A stretch of 39,183 nt of DNA from Proteobacteria bacterium CG1_02_64_396. GTDB lineage: Bacteria > Pseudomonadota > MNWR01 > CG1-02-64-396. Below are positions 6,302 to 15,681 of the stretch, one piece after another. The stretch's first letter is position 1, and every line of letters starts with the position of its first letter. The DNA lies in contig MNWR01000073.1 of the NCBI GenBank assembly GCA_001872725.1, forward strand, positions 1-39,183. Direction: 5' to 3'. The notes beneath the pieces are model-generated. The model saw only the letters and a list, made by a program, of their open reading frames with translations. It ran no database searches and was not told the DNA's origin. Made by a program: the position numbers and the translations under genes.

Positions 6302-7675
6302 TCAACCCTCTTTTTTGTCGTAAGGGTTCTGCCCTTTGCGCCACATAAACCGAATCGGGCAGCCCGGCATTTTAAAATCCTTACGCATGTTCTTAATCAG
6401 GTAGCGCAGGTAGGTGGGCTGGATCGCCTGGGGCTGATTGGTGAAGCCAACAAAGGTGGGAGGATGGGTGGCGACTTGGGTTAGGTAGCGGATCTTCACA
6501 CTCGCCCCCGAGGGGGTGGCGGGGTGGGGATGGGCGCCCTGAGTTTGAGCCAGCCAACGGTTCAATTCCCCCGTACCGATCCGCTGCCCGGCGGCGTCGA
6601 ACAACTCGATCACCTTGCCCAGCACCTTGTGCAGGTTTTTGCCCGACAGAGCGGAGACCTCCATCACCTGAAGATCGCCAACCGCGTGCAGCGCCACCCG
6701 CAGGTTTTCGCGAAAACGCTCCCGCTCCCCCGCTTCGACCAGGTCGATCTTGTTCACCAGCAGCAGCAGCGAACAGCCCGATTCCTGGGCGATTTCACCC
6801 AAGCGCAGGTCTTGATCGGTCAACCCCTCGACGGCGTCGATCATCAAGATCGCCACATCGGCCCGATCCAACGCCCGCATGGCGCTGACCACCGCGTATT
6901 TCTCGACCCGCATGGCGATCCGGCTTTTACGGCGGATCCCGGCGGTGTCGATCAACACCAGATCGCGCCCCCGGTAGGTAAACGGAGTGTCGATGGAATC
7001 GCGGGTGGTGCCGGGCATATCGAAGGCGAGCATCCGCTCCTCGCCCACCAACTTATTGATGAACGACGATTTGCCGACGTTGGGACGACCCACCACTGCC
7101 AGACGGACCGTCTTTTCGACCTCGACGGTCGGCTCGACCTCTTCCCCTTCGACAAGCTTTTCGGGAACGACCGGCGCCGCCCCCTCGGGCAGGTATTCGA
7201 TCAGCCGCTCTTTGAGATCGCCGATCCCCTGCAAATGGGCCGCCGAAACCACGGCGGGCTCCCCCAAGCCGAGGCTGTAGAACTCCATTCCGCCGCCGTG
7301 TCCGAGCCCCTCCCCTTTGTTGACCACCACGATCACCGGACGCTCGGAGCGGCGCAGGATCTCGGCGATGGTCTCGTCGTCCCCCATCACCCCGGCGCGG
7401 GCGTCGACCACAAACAGGATGACATCGGCCTCTTGCACCGCCGTCATCGCCTGCTCGCGGATGTGGGAAATCAAAGGATCGGTGGTGTCGGGCTCCAAAC
7501 CGCCGGTATCGACGATGGAGACCTCCCGGTTGCCCTCTAAAAAGATGCGGGCGTAGTGGCGGTCGCGGGTGACGCCGGGCATGTCGTCGACCACCGCCCG
7601 CTTTTCGCGCAGCAGGGCGTTGAAGAGGCTGGACTTACCAACGTTGGGGCGACCAACCAAGGCAACGGTGCTCAA
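6302..7675 (-). CDS. der: Ribosome biogenesis GTPase Der (EngA)
   Basis: 457 residues from a TTG start. Der has two tandem GTPase domains and a KH-like C-terminal domain and is needed for 50S subunit assembly. Visible motifs: first P-loop GRPNVGKSS at residues 8-16, DMPGVTRDR switch I, DTGG and NKGEG; second P-loop GRPNVGKSS near 203, DMPGTTRDS, DTAGIRRKS, NKIDL; then the C-terminal KIRYLTQ and FVGFTNQP segments and a Lys-rich end. The TTG at 7675 overlaps the bamB stop as TTGA and has GGAG at the usual distance, and places the P-loop as close to the N-terminus as in other Der proteins. An upstream TTG at 7699 would add eight residues. It is the last gene of the ymdB-yfgM-bamB-der operon. NKGE in place of NKxD in the first domain is a common variant. 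Confidence 0.96.
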   Translation of the reverse strand: MSTVALVGRPNVGKSSLFNALLREKRAVVDDMPGVTRDRHYARIFLEGNREVSIVDTGGLEPDTTDPLISHIREQAMTAVQEADVILFVVDARAGVMGDDETIAEILRRSERPVIVVVNKGEGLGHGGGMEFYSLGLGEPAVVSAAHLQGIGDLKERLIEYLPEGAAPVVPEKLVEGEEVEPTVEVEKTVRLAVVGRPNVGKSSFINKLVGEERMLAFDMPGTTRDSIDTPFTYRGRDLVLIDTAGIRRKSRIAMRVEKYAVVSAMRALDRADVAILMIDAVEGLTDQDLRLGEIAQESGCSLLLLVNKIDLVEAGERERFRENLRVALHAVGDLQVMEVSALSGKNLHKVLGKVIELFDAAGQRIGTGELNRWLAQTQGAHPHPATPSGASVKIRYLTQVATHPPTFVGFTNQPQAIQPTYLRYLIKNMRKDFKMPGCPIRFMWRKGQNPYDKKEG

Positions 7676-8784
7676 GGGGCGACTCCGGAGTAGACCCAAA
7701 CGGTGCGACGGTCGTCGCTAAAGATCAGGCGATCACCCCAAACCAGCGGATCGCTGAACATGTGGTGGGCCGCCAAGGAGGGGTCAACCGACCAGACCAG
7801 GGTGTCGGGATCGACCGGGCCGATCCCCTGTTGCCCCAGGCGCCAAAGCTGGCCGCCAACCTGGGCCAAACGGTCGAGTTCCCCCTTGGGGTCGGCGGGG
7901 GAGCGGGCGACAACTTGGCCATCTTGGCCGTCGATGCGGGCCAGACTGCCATCGTCGAACAGGGTGTAGACCGCACCGCCCAACACCACCGGGGCGGTGC
8001 GGACACCGCCGTCGACGCTCCAAAGCAGATGGCCGTCCTTCATCGACACCGCCGCCAGCACATGGCCGAAAACAGGAACGATCAGGGTTTGGTTGTCGAA
8101 CACTTGGGGACCGGCATCAACATCGGCCAGCCGCTGCAAATCGGTGCCAAAGATCTGGGTGACCCCCTGCTCCCACTGCAACTCGCCGTCGCTGCCGAGC
8201 TTGGCGATCCGCCCTTCGGAAAGCCCCACTGCAAAACCGCCACCCGGCAAGCCGACCGCCTGGGAGCCCCCCAGAATCGTCAACGCTTTGGATTCGGGGG
8301 CGTAGCGCCAGAGCTCTTTGCCGTTGGCTGTGTCGAGGGCGATCACGGTCTGTTGGCTGGTGGTGACCAGCAGCAGCCCCCCTTGCGGGGAAAGCCCCAA
8401 CGGCTTGGCGTCGAGTTGGGCGCTCCAGCGTGCATGGCCCGCCCCCATGGCGACCACCCGCCCCTTGCCGGTGCCGAAGGCCACGGTGGCAGGGTCGAGG
8501 AGCGCTAGGTTGGTGGTCACCTTTCCCTCTTGGGCCCAACGCTGGATCCGGCTGCCGGTGTCGATGTCGAGCAGTTCAAGCCCACCGGCACCGACCGACC
8601 AGATCCCCTCGACCGTGACCACCGGGGCGACCGGCGTAAGAGGACGGGGGTCCATGAGTCCGGGCGCGGCGCGGTTCCAATCGAAATCGAGCGCCTGGAC
8701 TGGAGCGGCAAGGGCGACAAAAGCACAGCCGATCAGGGGGGCTACTCGCAAAAACGATGGGGCACGCGCCGAACCTTGCTTCAC
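7672..8784 (-). CDS. bamB: Outer-membrane protein assembly factor BamB-like PQQ beta-propeller
   Basis: 370 residues. BamB is the beta-propeller partner of BamA in outer-membrane protein insertion. Repeats of the PQQ type are clear: TANGKELWRYAPES, DGELQWEQGVTQIFGTDLQRL, MKDGHLLWSVDGGVRTAPVV and GAVYTLFDDGSLARIDGQDG. The N-terminus has a signal sequence with likely signal peptidase I cleavage after PVQA near residue 32. A possible LIGC lipobox at 17-20 follows too short a hydrophobic run and is less convincing, so unlike the Escherichia coli protein this one may not be lipidated. It overlaps yfgM by four bases (ATGA) and der by four bases (TTGA), so translation is probably coupled. The yfgM-bamB-der order is the conserved neighbourhood in many proteobacteria and strengthens the call. 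Confidence 0.88.
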   Translation of the reverse strand: MKQGSARAPSFLRVAPLIGCAFVALAAPVQALDFDWNRAAPGLMDPRPLTPVAPVVTVEGIWSVGAGGLELLDIDTGSRIQRWAQEGKVTTNLALLDPATVAFGTGKGRVVAMGAGHARWSAQLDAKPLGLSPQGGLLLVTTSQQTVIALDTANGKELWRYAPESKALTILGGSQAVGLPGGGFAVGLSEGRIAKLGSDGELQWEQGVTQIFGTDLQRLADVDAGPQVFDNQTLIVPVFGHVLAAVSMKDGHLLWSVDGGVRTAPVVLGGAVYTLFDDGSLARIDGQDGQVVARSPADPKGELDRLAQVGGQLWRLGQQGIGPVDPDTLVWSVDPSLAAHHMFSDPLVWGDRLIFSDDRRTVWVYSGVAP

Positions 8785-9425
8785 TGCTGCACCCCTTGTT
8801 TGGCGCGGGCCGCCGCTTCAGATGCGTCGATCAGATTGGTCAACCCCGAATTCACCTTGAGGCGAGCATCCGAGAAGGCCAGCAGCGCCTCATCCCGTTT
8901 GCCCGCCGCCGACAAAAGCCACCCCTTGGTCAGATTGAGGTAACCGTCCTCGATGCCGGGCTCGACCCCCTTGAGCAGCGACAACCCCTTTTCGGGCTCA
9001 TCGCCCAGGTAGGTCAGCGCCTGCTCGATGGTCAACCGGGCCATCAGCGCCGCGTCGTTGGTCAGCTTGGCCGCCTCTTCGGCGTGGGTCCGCACCGAGG
9101 CGACCTCACCGGCCTTGGCTGCCAGCGACATCAGCCGCAGGTGCGACAACAGCTTGTAGGTGTCGTCCCCCTGCACGGTGATGCGCTGCAACGCCTCGAC
9201 CCCGTTGTCGCGATTGGCATCCTCGCTGGTCAGTTTCACCGCTTGGTCGTACTGGTTGCTCCCCTCCATCGCCGCTTGGTCGAGGTAGGAGCGCAGCCCG
9301 ATGCCGCCAGCGGTGCCAACCAGAATCATCACCATTCCGACGATGACCCAGCTGCCCCATTGCTCCCAGAAAGCCGCGAGTTTCGCGTGGCCAATGTCGT
9401 CGTCCGTCACCATGGGGGTATTCAT
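8781..9425 (-). CDS. yfgM: YfgM-like membrane-anchored TPR protein
   Basis: 214 residues. After a short cytosolic N-terminus containing KLAAFWEQWGSW, residues about 27-47 form one membrane helix (WVIVGMVMILVGTAGGIGL). The remainder is periplasmic, alpha-helical and TPR-like: YDQAVKLTSE, LLSHLRLMSLAAKAG, IEQALTYLGDEPEKGLSLL and GWLLSAAGKRDEALLAFSDA. This is the YfgM/TPR_21 architecture. YfgM associates with the SecYEG/PpiD periplasmic chaperone machinery. The ATG is preceded by GAGGT. It shares ATGA with bamB and lies 77 bases after ymdB. The family call rests on architecture and operon position, since sequence conservation of YfgM is low. Confidence 0.85.
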   Translation of the reverse strand: MNTPMVTDDDIGHAKLAAFWEQWGSWVIVGMVMILVGTAGGIGLRSYLDQAAMEGSNQYDQAVKLTSEDANRDNGVEALQRITVQGDDTYKLLSHLRLMSLAAKAGEVASVRTHAEEAAKLTNDAALMARLTIEQALTYLGDEPEKGLSLLKGVEPGIEDGYLNLTKGWLLSAAGKRDEALLAFSDARLKVNSGLTNLIDASEAAARAKQGVQQ

Positions 9426-9502
9426 CGTGCGACCTCAAAAATGTTGGATGGGGCCGGTGGCCCGTCGTGGTAAACCAAAAACTGGAGCATCTGCCCCAGG
9501 TG

Positions 9503-10327
9503 TTATTTGAGCGTTTCGACCGTCGTCCAGTGCAATTCGGTGAGCCTGCCCGACTCGTCGAGGCGGATGCGCCGGAAGTTGACCGGCATGCCGCTGCCGT
9601 CGTCGAGCCGCACCACCACCCCGTGCAGCTGCCCCCCCTCTTCAGCCACCTTAAACCGAACCGGCATGCCGTCCCGGAATTTGGCCAGCGGCCCCTCGAC
9701 CTGCATGCCGATGATCGATTCGTAGGGGCCGGTCATGCCGACATCGGTCAGCCGCAGGGTTCCCCCCGGCTGGATTTCGTCGTCGCAGGTCGGGACGTGG
9801 GTGTGGGTGCCGAAGACCACCGCCGCCCGGCCATCGAGGTGGCGGGCCATCGCCACCTTCTCGCTGCTGGCCTCGGCATGAAAATCGACCACCACGATGG
9901 CGTCGTCGCGGCGCTGCGCCAAAAGCTGGTCGATGGCGGCAAAGGGGTCGTCGCAGGGGGGCATGAAGACCCGCCCCATCAAGTTGACCACCAACAAATC
10001 TTGCCCCGTCGGCAGCGGGATCTCGGCCCAACCCTTGCCCGGCTGCCCCTTGGGTTGATTGAGGGGGCGCAGCAGGTAACCGATGCTGCCGATCTCGCCC
10101 ACCAAATCGCGTTGATCCCAGACGTGATTGCCGGTGGTAATCACGTCGGCTCCTACTTTGTGCAGCTCATGGGCGATCTTGCCGGTGATGCCGAATCCGG
10201 CGGCGGCGTTTTCGCCGTTGAGGACGCAGGCGTCGATACCGTAGCGGCTACGCAACCGGGGTAGAAAACGTTCGACCAGATCGCGGCCGCTGCGGCCGAC
10301 CACATCGCCGATGATCAGAAGATTCAA
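9503..10327 (-). CDS. YmdB-type metallophosphoesterase (TIGR00282 family)
   Basis: 274 residues from a TTG at 10327, preceded by an AGG-type site. Metal ligands of Bacillus YmdB appear at exactly the same numbers with this start: Asp8 (GDVVGR), Glu39 and Asn40 (NGENAAAG), Asn67 (GNHVWD), His150 (DFHAEAS), His175 and His177 (GTHTHVPT). The agreement strongly favours the TTG over an ATG at 10432, which would add 35 unlike residues. YmdB proteins are cytosolic phosphodiesterases that can hydrolyse 2',3'-cyclic nucleotides; the cellular role in diderms is unclear. It is the first gene of the ymdB-yfgM-bamB-der group and is divergent from a diguanylate cyclase gene, with 232 bases between starts for two promoters. 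Confidence 0.92.
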   Translation of the reverse strand: MNLLIIGDVVGRSGRDLVERFLPRLRSRYGIDACVLNGENAAAGFGITGKIAHELHKVGADVITTGNHVWDQRDLVGEIGSIGYLLRPLNQPKGQPGKGWAEIPLPTGQDLLVVNLMGRVFMPPCDDPFAAIDQLLAQRRDDAIVVVDFHAEASSEKVAMARHLDGRAAVVFGTHTHVPTCDDEIQPGGTLRLTDVGMTGPYESIIGMQVEGPLAKFRDGMPVRFKVAEEGGQLHGVVVRLDDGSGMPVNFRRIRLDESGRLTELHWTTVETLK

Positions 10328-10559
10328 ACCAAACCTATCGCGGATGTCGATTCGACGCCGCCACTCGTCGGCTGGACCGGCGGGGCGGATCGAAGGGTTC
10401 TCGAAAGACTTCCCAAAAAAGTTCGGGAGCATACCCTAAACCGCCTTCGGGTGGGTACCATTGCCCATTCGTACCCCCCATTTTTGGCCGGTCGGCTTCG
10501 TAGGGGGCCAAGGGGCGGTCGCCCCTCTTCCCGACCCGACGCCGTCAACCCGGAACCCC

Positions 10560-11705
10560 ATGACGACCCACATCGACCCGTTCGAAGCCCAAACCCATGG
10601 CGAAAAGATCGATCTGCTCTACGACCAGTCGTATCCGGCGGTCTTCCTGAGTCTGATCGGAGGGGGGCTTCTGGTCGCGGTCTTGTGGGGACAGGTTCCG
10701 ACCCGCCATTTGATCGGTTGGCTGGCCACCCTGGCGGGATCGGCGGTCATTCGCTTGTTCGTCTTTTCCCGCTACCGCCGTAGTGGTTCCAAAGGGGCCG
10801 CTTCACTGGTCTGGGAGACCCCCTATTTTGCGTCGCTGATGTTCTCGACCGCCGTCTGGGGGGTTGGCGGGCTATGGTTGGTCACCCAAGTCGACCCCAT
10901 GTACCAAATGTCGATTTATTTCTTCCTTTTCGGCCTTTCCGGCGCCGCCTTTGGGGTCTATTCGGCCATCCGACCAATCCTGCTGGCAACCATCTTCACC
11001 ATGCTCTTGCCGGTCACTTTCTATTTTCTGTTGGACGGCAAAACCCTGTTCCTCATCTTGGGGCTGGGGGCGCTGCTCTTCCTGTACAGCGGCATCATCA
11101 CGACCCGGGTGCAGTCGGCGGCGCTGCACAACTCGATCCTGCTCACCCACCAGTTGCACCAGGCCAAAGAGATGGCCGAAGCCGAGGCGGCTACCGACAC
11201 CTTGACCGGCCTGCTCACCCGAGGCGCCTTCATGGATCGGGCCGAAACCAGCGTCGCGGCCATGAACCGGAACGGCCACCCCTACGCCCTGATCCTGCTC
11301 GACCTCGACCGCTTCAAACCCATCAACGATACCCACGGCCACCACATCGGCGACCAGGCGCTGTGCCACGCCGCCCAAGTGATTCAGACGGCGGTGCGGC
11401 GCTTCGATGTCTGCGGGCGGCTGGGGGGTGAGGAGTTCACGGTGTTGCTGCCCGACACCGACGGCCAATCGGCGATGCTGATGGCTGAACAGATCCGTCA
11501 CGCCCTGGAAAGCCACCCCATGCCGCTGGGGGACTCGGAATTGACCCTGACCGCCAGTTTCGGGGTCGCCTCGGGCCGCTTCGACCTCGACACCCTGCTG
11601 CGCATGGCCGACCAAGCCATGTATCGCGCCAAAGAGGAGGGGCGCAACCGGGTCAGCTACGCCAACCCCACCCACATCTTCAACACCCTACCCCTGGACG
11701 CTTGA
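10560..11705 (+). CDS. Membrane-bound diguanylate cyclase (GGDEF domain)
   Basis: 381 residues. The first 200 form about six membrane helices, for example FLSLIGGGLLVAVLWG, LIGWLATLAGSAVIRLFVF, SIYFFLFGLSGAAFG and LFLILGLGALLFLYSG, with no recognisable periplasmic sensor. A linker with LHQAKEMAEAEAATDTLTGL leads into the GGDEF domain. The active-site loop is GGEEF at residues 289-293, with LLDLDRFKPINDTHGHHIGDQ upstream, so it should make cyclic di-GMP from two GTP. RRFD five residues before GGEEF fits the RxxD inhibitory site, which suggests product inhibition. The ATG at 10560 is chosen over a TTG at 10461; the ribosome site is weak in both. mutS follows after three bases, an unusual co-transcription partner. 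The signal sensed is unknown. Confidence 0.93.
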   Translation: MTTHIDPFEAQTHGEKIDLLYDQSYPAVFLSLIGGGLLVAVLWGQVPTRHLIGWLATLAGSAVIRLFVFSRYRRSGSKGAASLVWETPYFASLMFSTAVWGVGGLWLVTQVDPMYQMSIYFFLFGLSGAAFGVYSAIRPILLATIFTMLLPVTFYFLLDGKTLFLILGLGALLFLYSGIITTRVQSAALHNSILLTHQLHQAKEMAEAEAATDTLTGLLTRGAFMDRAETSVAAMNRNGHPYALILLDLDRFKPINDTHGHHIGDQALCHAAQVIQTAVRRFDVCGRLGGEEFTVLLPDTDGQSAMLMAEQIRHALESHPMPLGDSELTLTASFGVASGRFDLDTLLRMADQAMYRAKEEGRNRVSYANPTHIFNTLPLDA

Positions 11706-11708
11706 TTC

Positions 11709-14285
11709 ATGAGCCAACCGCACGACACCGATCTCGACCTCGATCAACACACCCCGATGATGCGTCAGTACCTGGCGATGAAGGGGCAGTACCCCCACGC
11801 GCTGCTCTTCTACCGCATGGGCGACTTCTACGAGATGTTTTTCGACGACGCCCGCAAAGCCTCCGAGGTACTCGGGCTGTCGTTGACGGTGCGGGGCGCC
11901 AGCGCGGGCGAACCAATCCCCATGGCGGGGTTGCCCCACCATCAGCTCGATCCGTACCTGGCCAAGGCGGTCAAGGCGGGGCTGACGGTGGCGATCTGCG
12001 AGCAGATGGAGGAGTCCCAACCGGGCAAGAAGATGGTCCACCGCGAGGTGGTCCAGGTGGTCTCGCCGGGGACGATCATCGACCCCGGTTTGCTGCCCGA
12101 GACGGGGCACCGCTTTTTGGGCTGTTTGATCCCCCACCGGGGCAAGCTGGGGGTGGCGCTGATCGAGGCCTCGACCGGGGCGGTTTACGCCGATGCGGTG
12201 CCGCGCGAGCGGGCGGGCGATTGGCTGGCCCCCTTCGAGGTCGCCGAGCTGCTCGTCCCCGAGGGGTTCGAAGCGAACCTGTTCGAGACCGCCCACCGGG
12301 TCGAGCTGCCCCCCTACATGCTTGAAAAAGGTCAGGGGCAAGAGGCGGTGCTGCGCCGTTACGGTGTCGCCGCCCCCGAGGGATTGGGGATGGAGCCCGG
12401 CAGCGGCGAGCTGATCGCTCTGGGGCTGCTGCTCGAACACCTGGAATCGCACCTCTTCTGCGAGGCGACCCACCTGAGCCGCCCGCGCCGGTTGACCACC
12501 CAGACGACCCTGCGCATCGATCCGGCCACTCGGCGGGCGCTCGAAATCCTGCGCCCCATGATGGGCGAAGGGTCGGGCGGCACCCTGGTGTCGGTGGTCG
12601 ACAAAACCGCCACCCCGATGGGGGCGCGCCAGCTGCGCGACGACCTGACCGCCCCCCTGCGCGATCAAGCGGCCATCGAGGCGCGGCACGATGCGGTGCA
12701 GGCGCTGCTGCCTTGGTGCGAGGAAGCAGCCAGCCTGCTCAAACGGGTCGGCGATCTGGAGCGGCTCGGCACCCGGCTGACCTTAGGAAGGATCAACCCC
12801 CGCGAACTGGGCAATCTGGGGCGCAGCATCGCCGCCATCCCGGCGCTGATCGACTTCATCTCGGAGGCAAGCGCCCAGGCGTCGCTCTTGGCCGAGGCGA
12901 TCCAAGGGCTGGAGCCGGTCCTCCCCCTCGGCCCCTTCCTGAGCGAGGCGCTGCAAGAGGAGCTGCCGCTGCACACCCGGGACGGGCGCATCTTCGCCCC
13001 CGGCTTTGATGCCGAACTCGACCGGCTGCGCGACCTGGCCGACAACGGCACCCGCAAACTGCTCGAACTCGAAGCGCGGGTGAAAGAGCAAACCGGCATC
13101 GGCAGCCTGAAAGTCAAGTTCAACCGGGTTTTCGGCTACGGCTTCGAGGTCACCCGCCCCCACCTCGACAAGGTCCCCCCCCACTGGGTGCGCAAGCAGT
13201 CGCTGGCCGGGGCCGAGCGCTTCATCGACGAGGAGCTCAAGGAGCTGGAGCGGGGGCTGAGCGAGGCCGAGGCGGGCTCGGTGGTGCGCGAGGCGGGGCT
13301 TTTCGACGAGCTGATCGAGCAGTTGCAGGGGCAGGCCGAGGCCATTCGGCGCTGCGGCGCGGCATTGGCCCGCATCGACGTCACGGTGGGGCTGGCACGG
13401 GCGGCGCGATTGCACGGCTGGAGCCGCCCGGCCATGCGCGACAAGCCGATTTTGCACATCCATGAGGGGGTCCACCCGGTGGTCGCCGCCTTGAGCGAGG
13501 AGCCCTTCATCCCCAACGATTTAAGGCTCGACCCCGAGCGGCGCACCATGATTTTGACCGGCCCCAACATGGGGGGTAAATCGACCTACATGCGGCTGTG
13601 CGCCCTGACCGTGCTGCTGGCCCAGGCGGGCAGTTTCGTCCCGGCGCGGGCCGCCACGGTGGGGATCATGGAATCGCTCCACACCCGGGTGGGAGCCTCG
13701 GACGATCTGGCTCGCGGCCAATCGACCTTCATGGTCGAGATGGTCGAGACTGCTGCGATCCTACATACCGCAGGGCCCCGTTCCCTGGTCTTGCTCGACG
13801 AGGTCGGGCGAGGCACCTCCACCTTCGACGGCATGGCGCTGGCCCGGGCGATTGCCGAACACCTGATCGAACACACCCAGGCCTTCACCCTGTTCGCCAC
13901 CCACTACCACGAACTCACGGCGCTGCCCGACCGGCTGCCCGGCTGCTTCAACGCCCGGGTCACAGTGGCCGAGGAGGGCCACAAGGTGGTCTTTTTGCAC
14001 CGGGTCGAAGAGGGGGCGGCGGAGCGCTCTTATGGGCTGCTGGTGGCGGGAATGGCGGGGCTGCCGAGCTCGGTGCTCGACCGGGCCACGGTATTGCTGC
14101 ACGACCTGGAGAGTGGGGCGCTGGAGCGGGGCAAGAAAAAAAGTCAGGCGCCGCTGCTGTTCTCGGCGCCGAAGCCCGTGGAGCACCCGGTGGTCAAACT
14201 GCTAAAAGAGATCGACCCGGATGGGCTGACGGCGCGGCAGGCGTTGGAGGTTTTGTATGCGTTGAAAGGGGGGGTGAAGGGGTAG
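11709..14285 (+). CDS. mutS: DNA mismatch repair ATPase MutS
   Basis: 858 residues, the normal MutS length. It recognises mismatches and recruits MutL. Domain I carries the mismatch-contact region MGDFYEMFFDDA (Phe-x-Glu: FYE near residue 40). The core and clamp follow (KFNRVFGYGFEVT near 470). The ATPase domain has the Walker A GPNMGGKST at about 618, QSTFMVEM near 670, Walker B LVLLDEVGRGTSTFDG near 700 and THYHEL near 730. The C-terminus has the LLKEIDPDGLTARQALEVLY dimerisation segment. The ATG lies three bases after the diguanylate cyclase stop, and the upstream ribosome site is poor, so translation may depend on the preceding gene. No terminator is visible in the 189 bases before earP. 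Confidence 0.98.
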   Translation: MSQPHDTDLDLDQHTPMMRQYLAMKGQYPHALLFYRMGDFYEMFFDDARKASEVLGLSLTVRGASAGEPIPMAGLPHHQLDPYLAKAVKAGLTVAICEQMEESQPGKKMVHREVVQVVSPGTIIDPGLLPETGHRFLGCLIPHRGKLGVALIEASTGAVYADAVPRERAGDWLAPFEVAELLVPEGFEANLFETAHRVELPPYMLEKGQGQEAVLRRYGVAAPEGLGMEPGSGELIALGLLLEHLESHLFCEATHLSRPRRLTTQTTLRIDPATRRALEILRPMMGEGSGGTLVSVVDKTATPMGARQLRDDLTAPLRDQAAIEARHDAVQALLPWCEEAASLLKRVGDLERLGTRLTLGRINPRELGNLGRSIAAIPALIDFISEASAQASLLAEAIQGLEPVLPLGPFLSEALQEELPLHTRDGRIFAPGFDAELDRLRDLADNGTRKLLELEARVKEQTGIGSLKVKFNRVFGYGFEVTRPHLDKVPPHWVRKQSLAGAERFIDEELKELERGLSEAEAGSVVREAGLFDELIEQLQGQAEAIRRCGAALARIDVTVGLARAARLHGWSRPAMRDKPILHIHEGVHPVVAALSEEPFIPNDLRLDPERRTMILTGPNMGGKSTYMRLCALTVLLAQAGSFVPARAATVGIMESLHTRVGASDDLARGQSTFMVEMVETAAILHTAGPRSLVLLDEVGRGTSTFDGMALARAIAEHLIEHTQAFTLFATHYHELTALPDRLPGCFNARVTVAEEGHKVVFLHRVEEGAAERSYGLLVAGMAGLPSSVLDRATVLLHDLESGALERGKKKSQAPLLFSAPKPVEHPVVKLLKEIDPDGLTARQALEVLYALKGGVKG

Positions 14286-14474
14286 GTTGGGCACCCCGCC
14301 CCTCCAAGACCGGCGTACGCCCGAACTTACCGCCCCTTTGCCCTAACTTAGCCTGGCGACTTCGTTCATCTTTGCGAGGGCCTGAATAGGCAGGAGCGCG
14401 TTGACCGGAAACGGTTGCCCAGCCCCCCCGCCATCCGCAAGCTGCCCCCCCGATTCCCCATTCGTCGAGACCCC

Positions 14475-15629
14475 ATGCCCCCCACCTGCGACCTCTTCTG
14501 CACCGTCGTCGACAACTTCGGCGACCTCGGCATCGCCTGGCGCTTGGGGCGGCAACTGGCCGCCGAGCACGATGTGCGGGTGCGCTTGTGGATCGACGCT
14601 CTGCCCCCCTTCGCACGGCTGCGCCCCCAGCTCGACCCCACCCTCGACCGCCAAACCCTGGACGGGATCGAGGTGCGGCTGTGGCGCGATCCTCTGCCCG
14701 AGGTCGAACCGGGCGACATCGTTGTGGCGCTGCTCGGTTGCCGTCTGCCCGAAGATTGGCTCGTCCGCATGGCGGCCCGCTCCCCCCAACCGGTGTGGCT
14801 CAACCTGGAACATCTGAGCGCCGAGGATTGGGTCGAGGGGGTGCATGGGCTGCCCTCCCCCCACCCCCGCCTGCCGCTGACCCAACACTTCTTCATGCCC
14901 GGCTTCACCCCCAAAACCGGGGGGCTGCTGCGTGAGGGGGATTTGCTGGCCCGCCGCGACCGTTTTCAGAACGACCCCGACGAACGCGGCCGCTTCTGGC
15001 AACGGCTCGGTATTGCAGAGGAACACCCCCAGGAGCTGCGGGTGTCGCTGTTCGGTTACGAAAACCGGGCGTTACCCGAGCTGCTGGCCGCCTGGGCGAC
15101 GGGTGATCGCCCCATGCGGGTGCTGCTGCCCGAAGGCAAGCTGCTGCCCCAGGTTTCGTCTTGGTTTGGTGCGACGTTGCACAAAGGGATGGTCCGTTCT
15201 CGGGGACACCTCGCCCTGCACGTGCTGCCAATGCTCGATCCCGACGATTACGACCGGCTGCTCTGGGGCTGCGATCTCAACTTCGTGCGCGGTGAGGACT
15301 CCTTCGTGCGGGCACAGTGGGCGGGGCGCCCGATGATCTGGCAACCCTACCGCCAAGAGGAGCAGGCCCACAGCGCCAAGTTGGAGGCCTTTTTAAGCCG
15401 CTACCTCCTTGAGGGGCTAGCACCGGAGGATCGCTCGGCGGCGCTCCAGCTGTGTCGAGGTTGGAACGCCGAAGAGGGGGTGGCCGCCGCCTGGCCCGGT
15501 TTTCTGGCCCGCATCGCCCCGATCTCGGCCCATGCCCAGAATTGGTCGGCCCATTTGGCCGATCAGATCGATCTTGCTGAAAACCTGATGCTTTTTTGCC
15601 GTCCATGGCTAAAATCCGCGCCCATTTGA
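14475..15629 (+). CDS. earP: EF-P arginine rhamnosyltransferase EarP
   Basis: 384 residues. EarP transfers rhamnose from dTDP-rhamnose to Arg32 of elongation factor P, which relieves ribosome stalling at polyproline. The N-terminal motif [16 protein letters not shown] carries Asp13 and Asp17, the positions of the catalytic aspartates in characterised EarP, which supports the ATG at 14475. The nucleotide-sugar site is visible as [15 protein letters not shown], with [16 protein letters not shown] near residue 290. The enzyme is cytosolic and GT-B folded. efp, its substrate gene, starts 52 bases downstream, which is the classic arrangement. A TTG-opened longer frame from 14415 adds 20 Pro/Arg-rich residues and is rejected. 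The dTDP-rhamnose genes are not in the window. Confidence 0.97.
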   Translation: MPPTCDLFCTVVDNFGDLGIAWRLGRQLAAEHDVRVRLWIDALPPFARLRPQLDPTLDRQTLDGIEVRLWRDPLPEVEPGDIVVALLGCRLPEDWLVRMAARSPQPVWLNLEHLSAEDWVEGVHGLPSPHPRLPLTQHFFMPGFTPKTGGLLREGDLLARRDRFQNDPDERGRFWQRLGIAEEHPQELRVSLFGYENRALPELLAAWATGDRPMRVLLPEGKLLPQVSSWFGATLHKGMVRSRGHLALHVLPMLDPDDYDRLLWGCDLNFVRGEDSFVRAQWAGRPMIWQPYRQEEQAHSAKLEAFLSRYLLEGLAPEDRSAALQLCRGWNAEEGVAAAWPGFLARIAPISAHAQNWSAHLADQIDLAENLMLFCRPWLKSAPI

Positions 15630-15681
15630 CCAATCCCAGATTCGACCCGGATTTCCGGGATTACTACTTCAGGACAACCTC

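Noticed and set aside
12300-14200. Long open frames opposite mutS and der
   Set aside because: They are Arg/Pro/Gly-rich shadow frames caused by high GC codon bias and contain no domain.
14286-14474. Possible small gene or RNA between mutS and earP
   Set aside because: No ribosome site, no conserved ORF and no stable hairpin; it looks like leader DNA.
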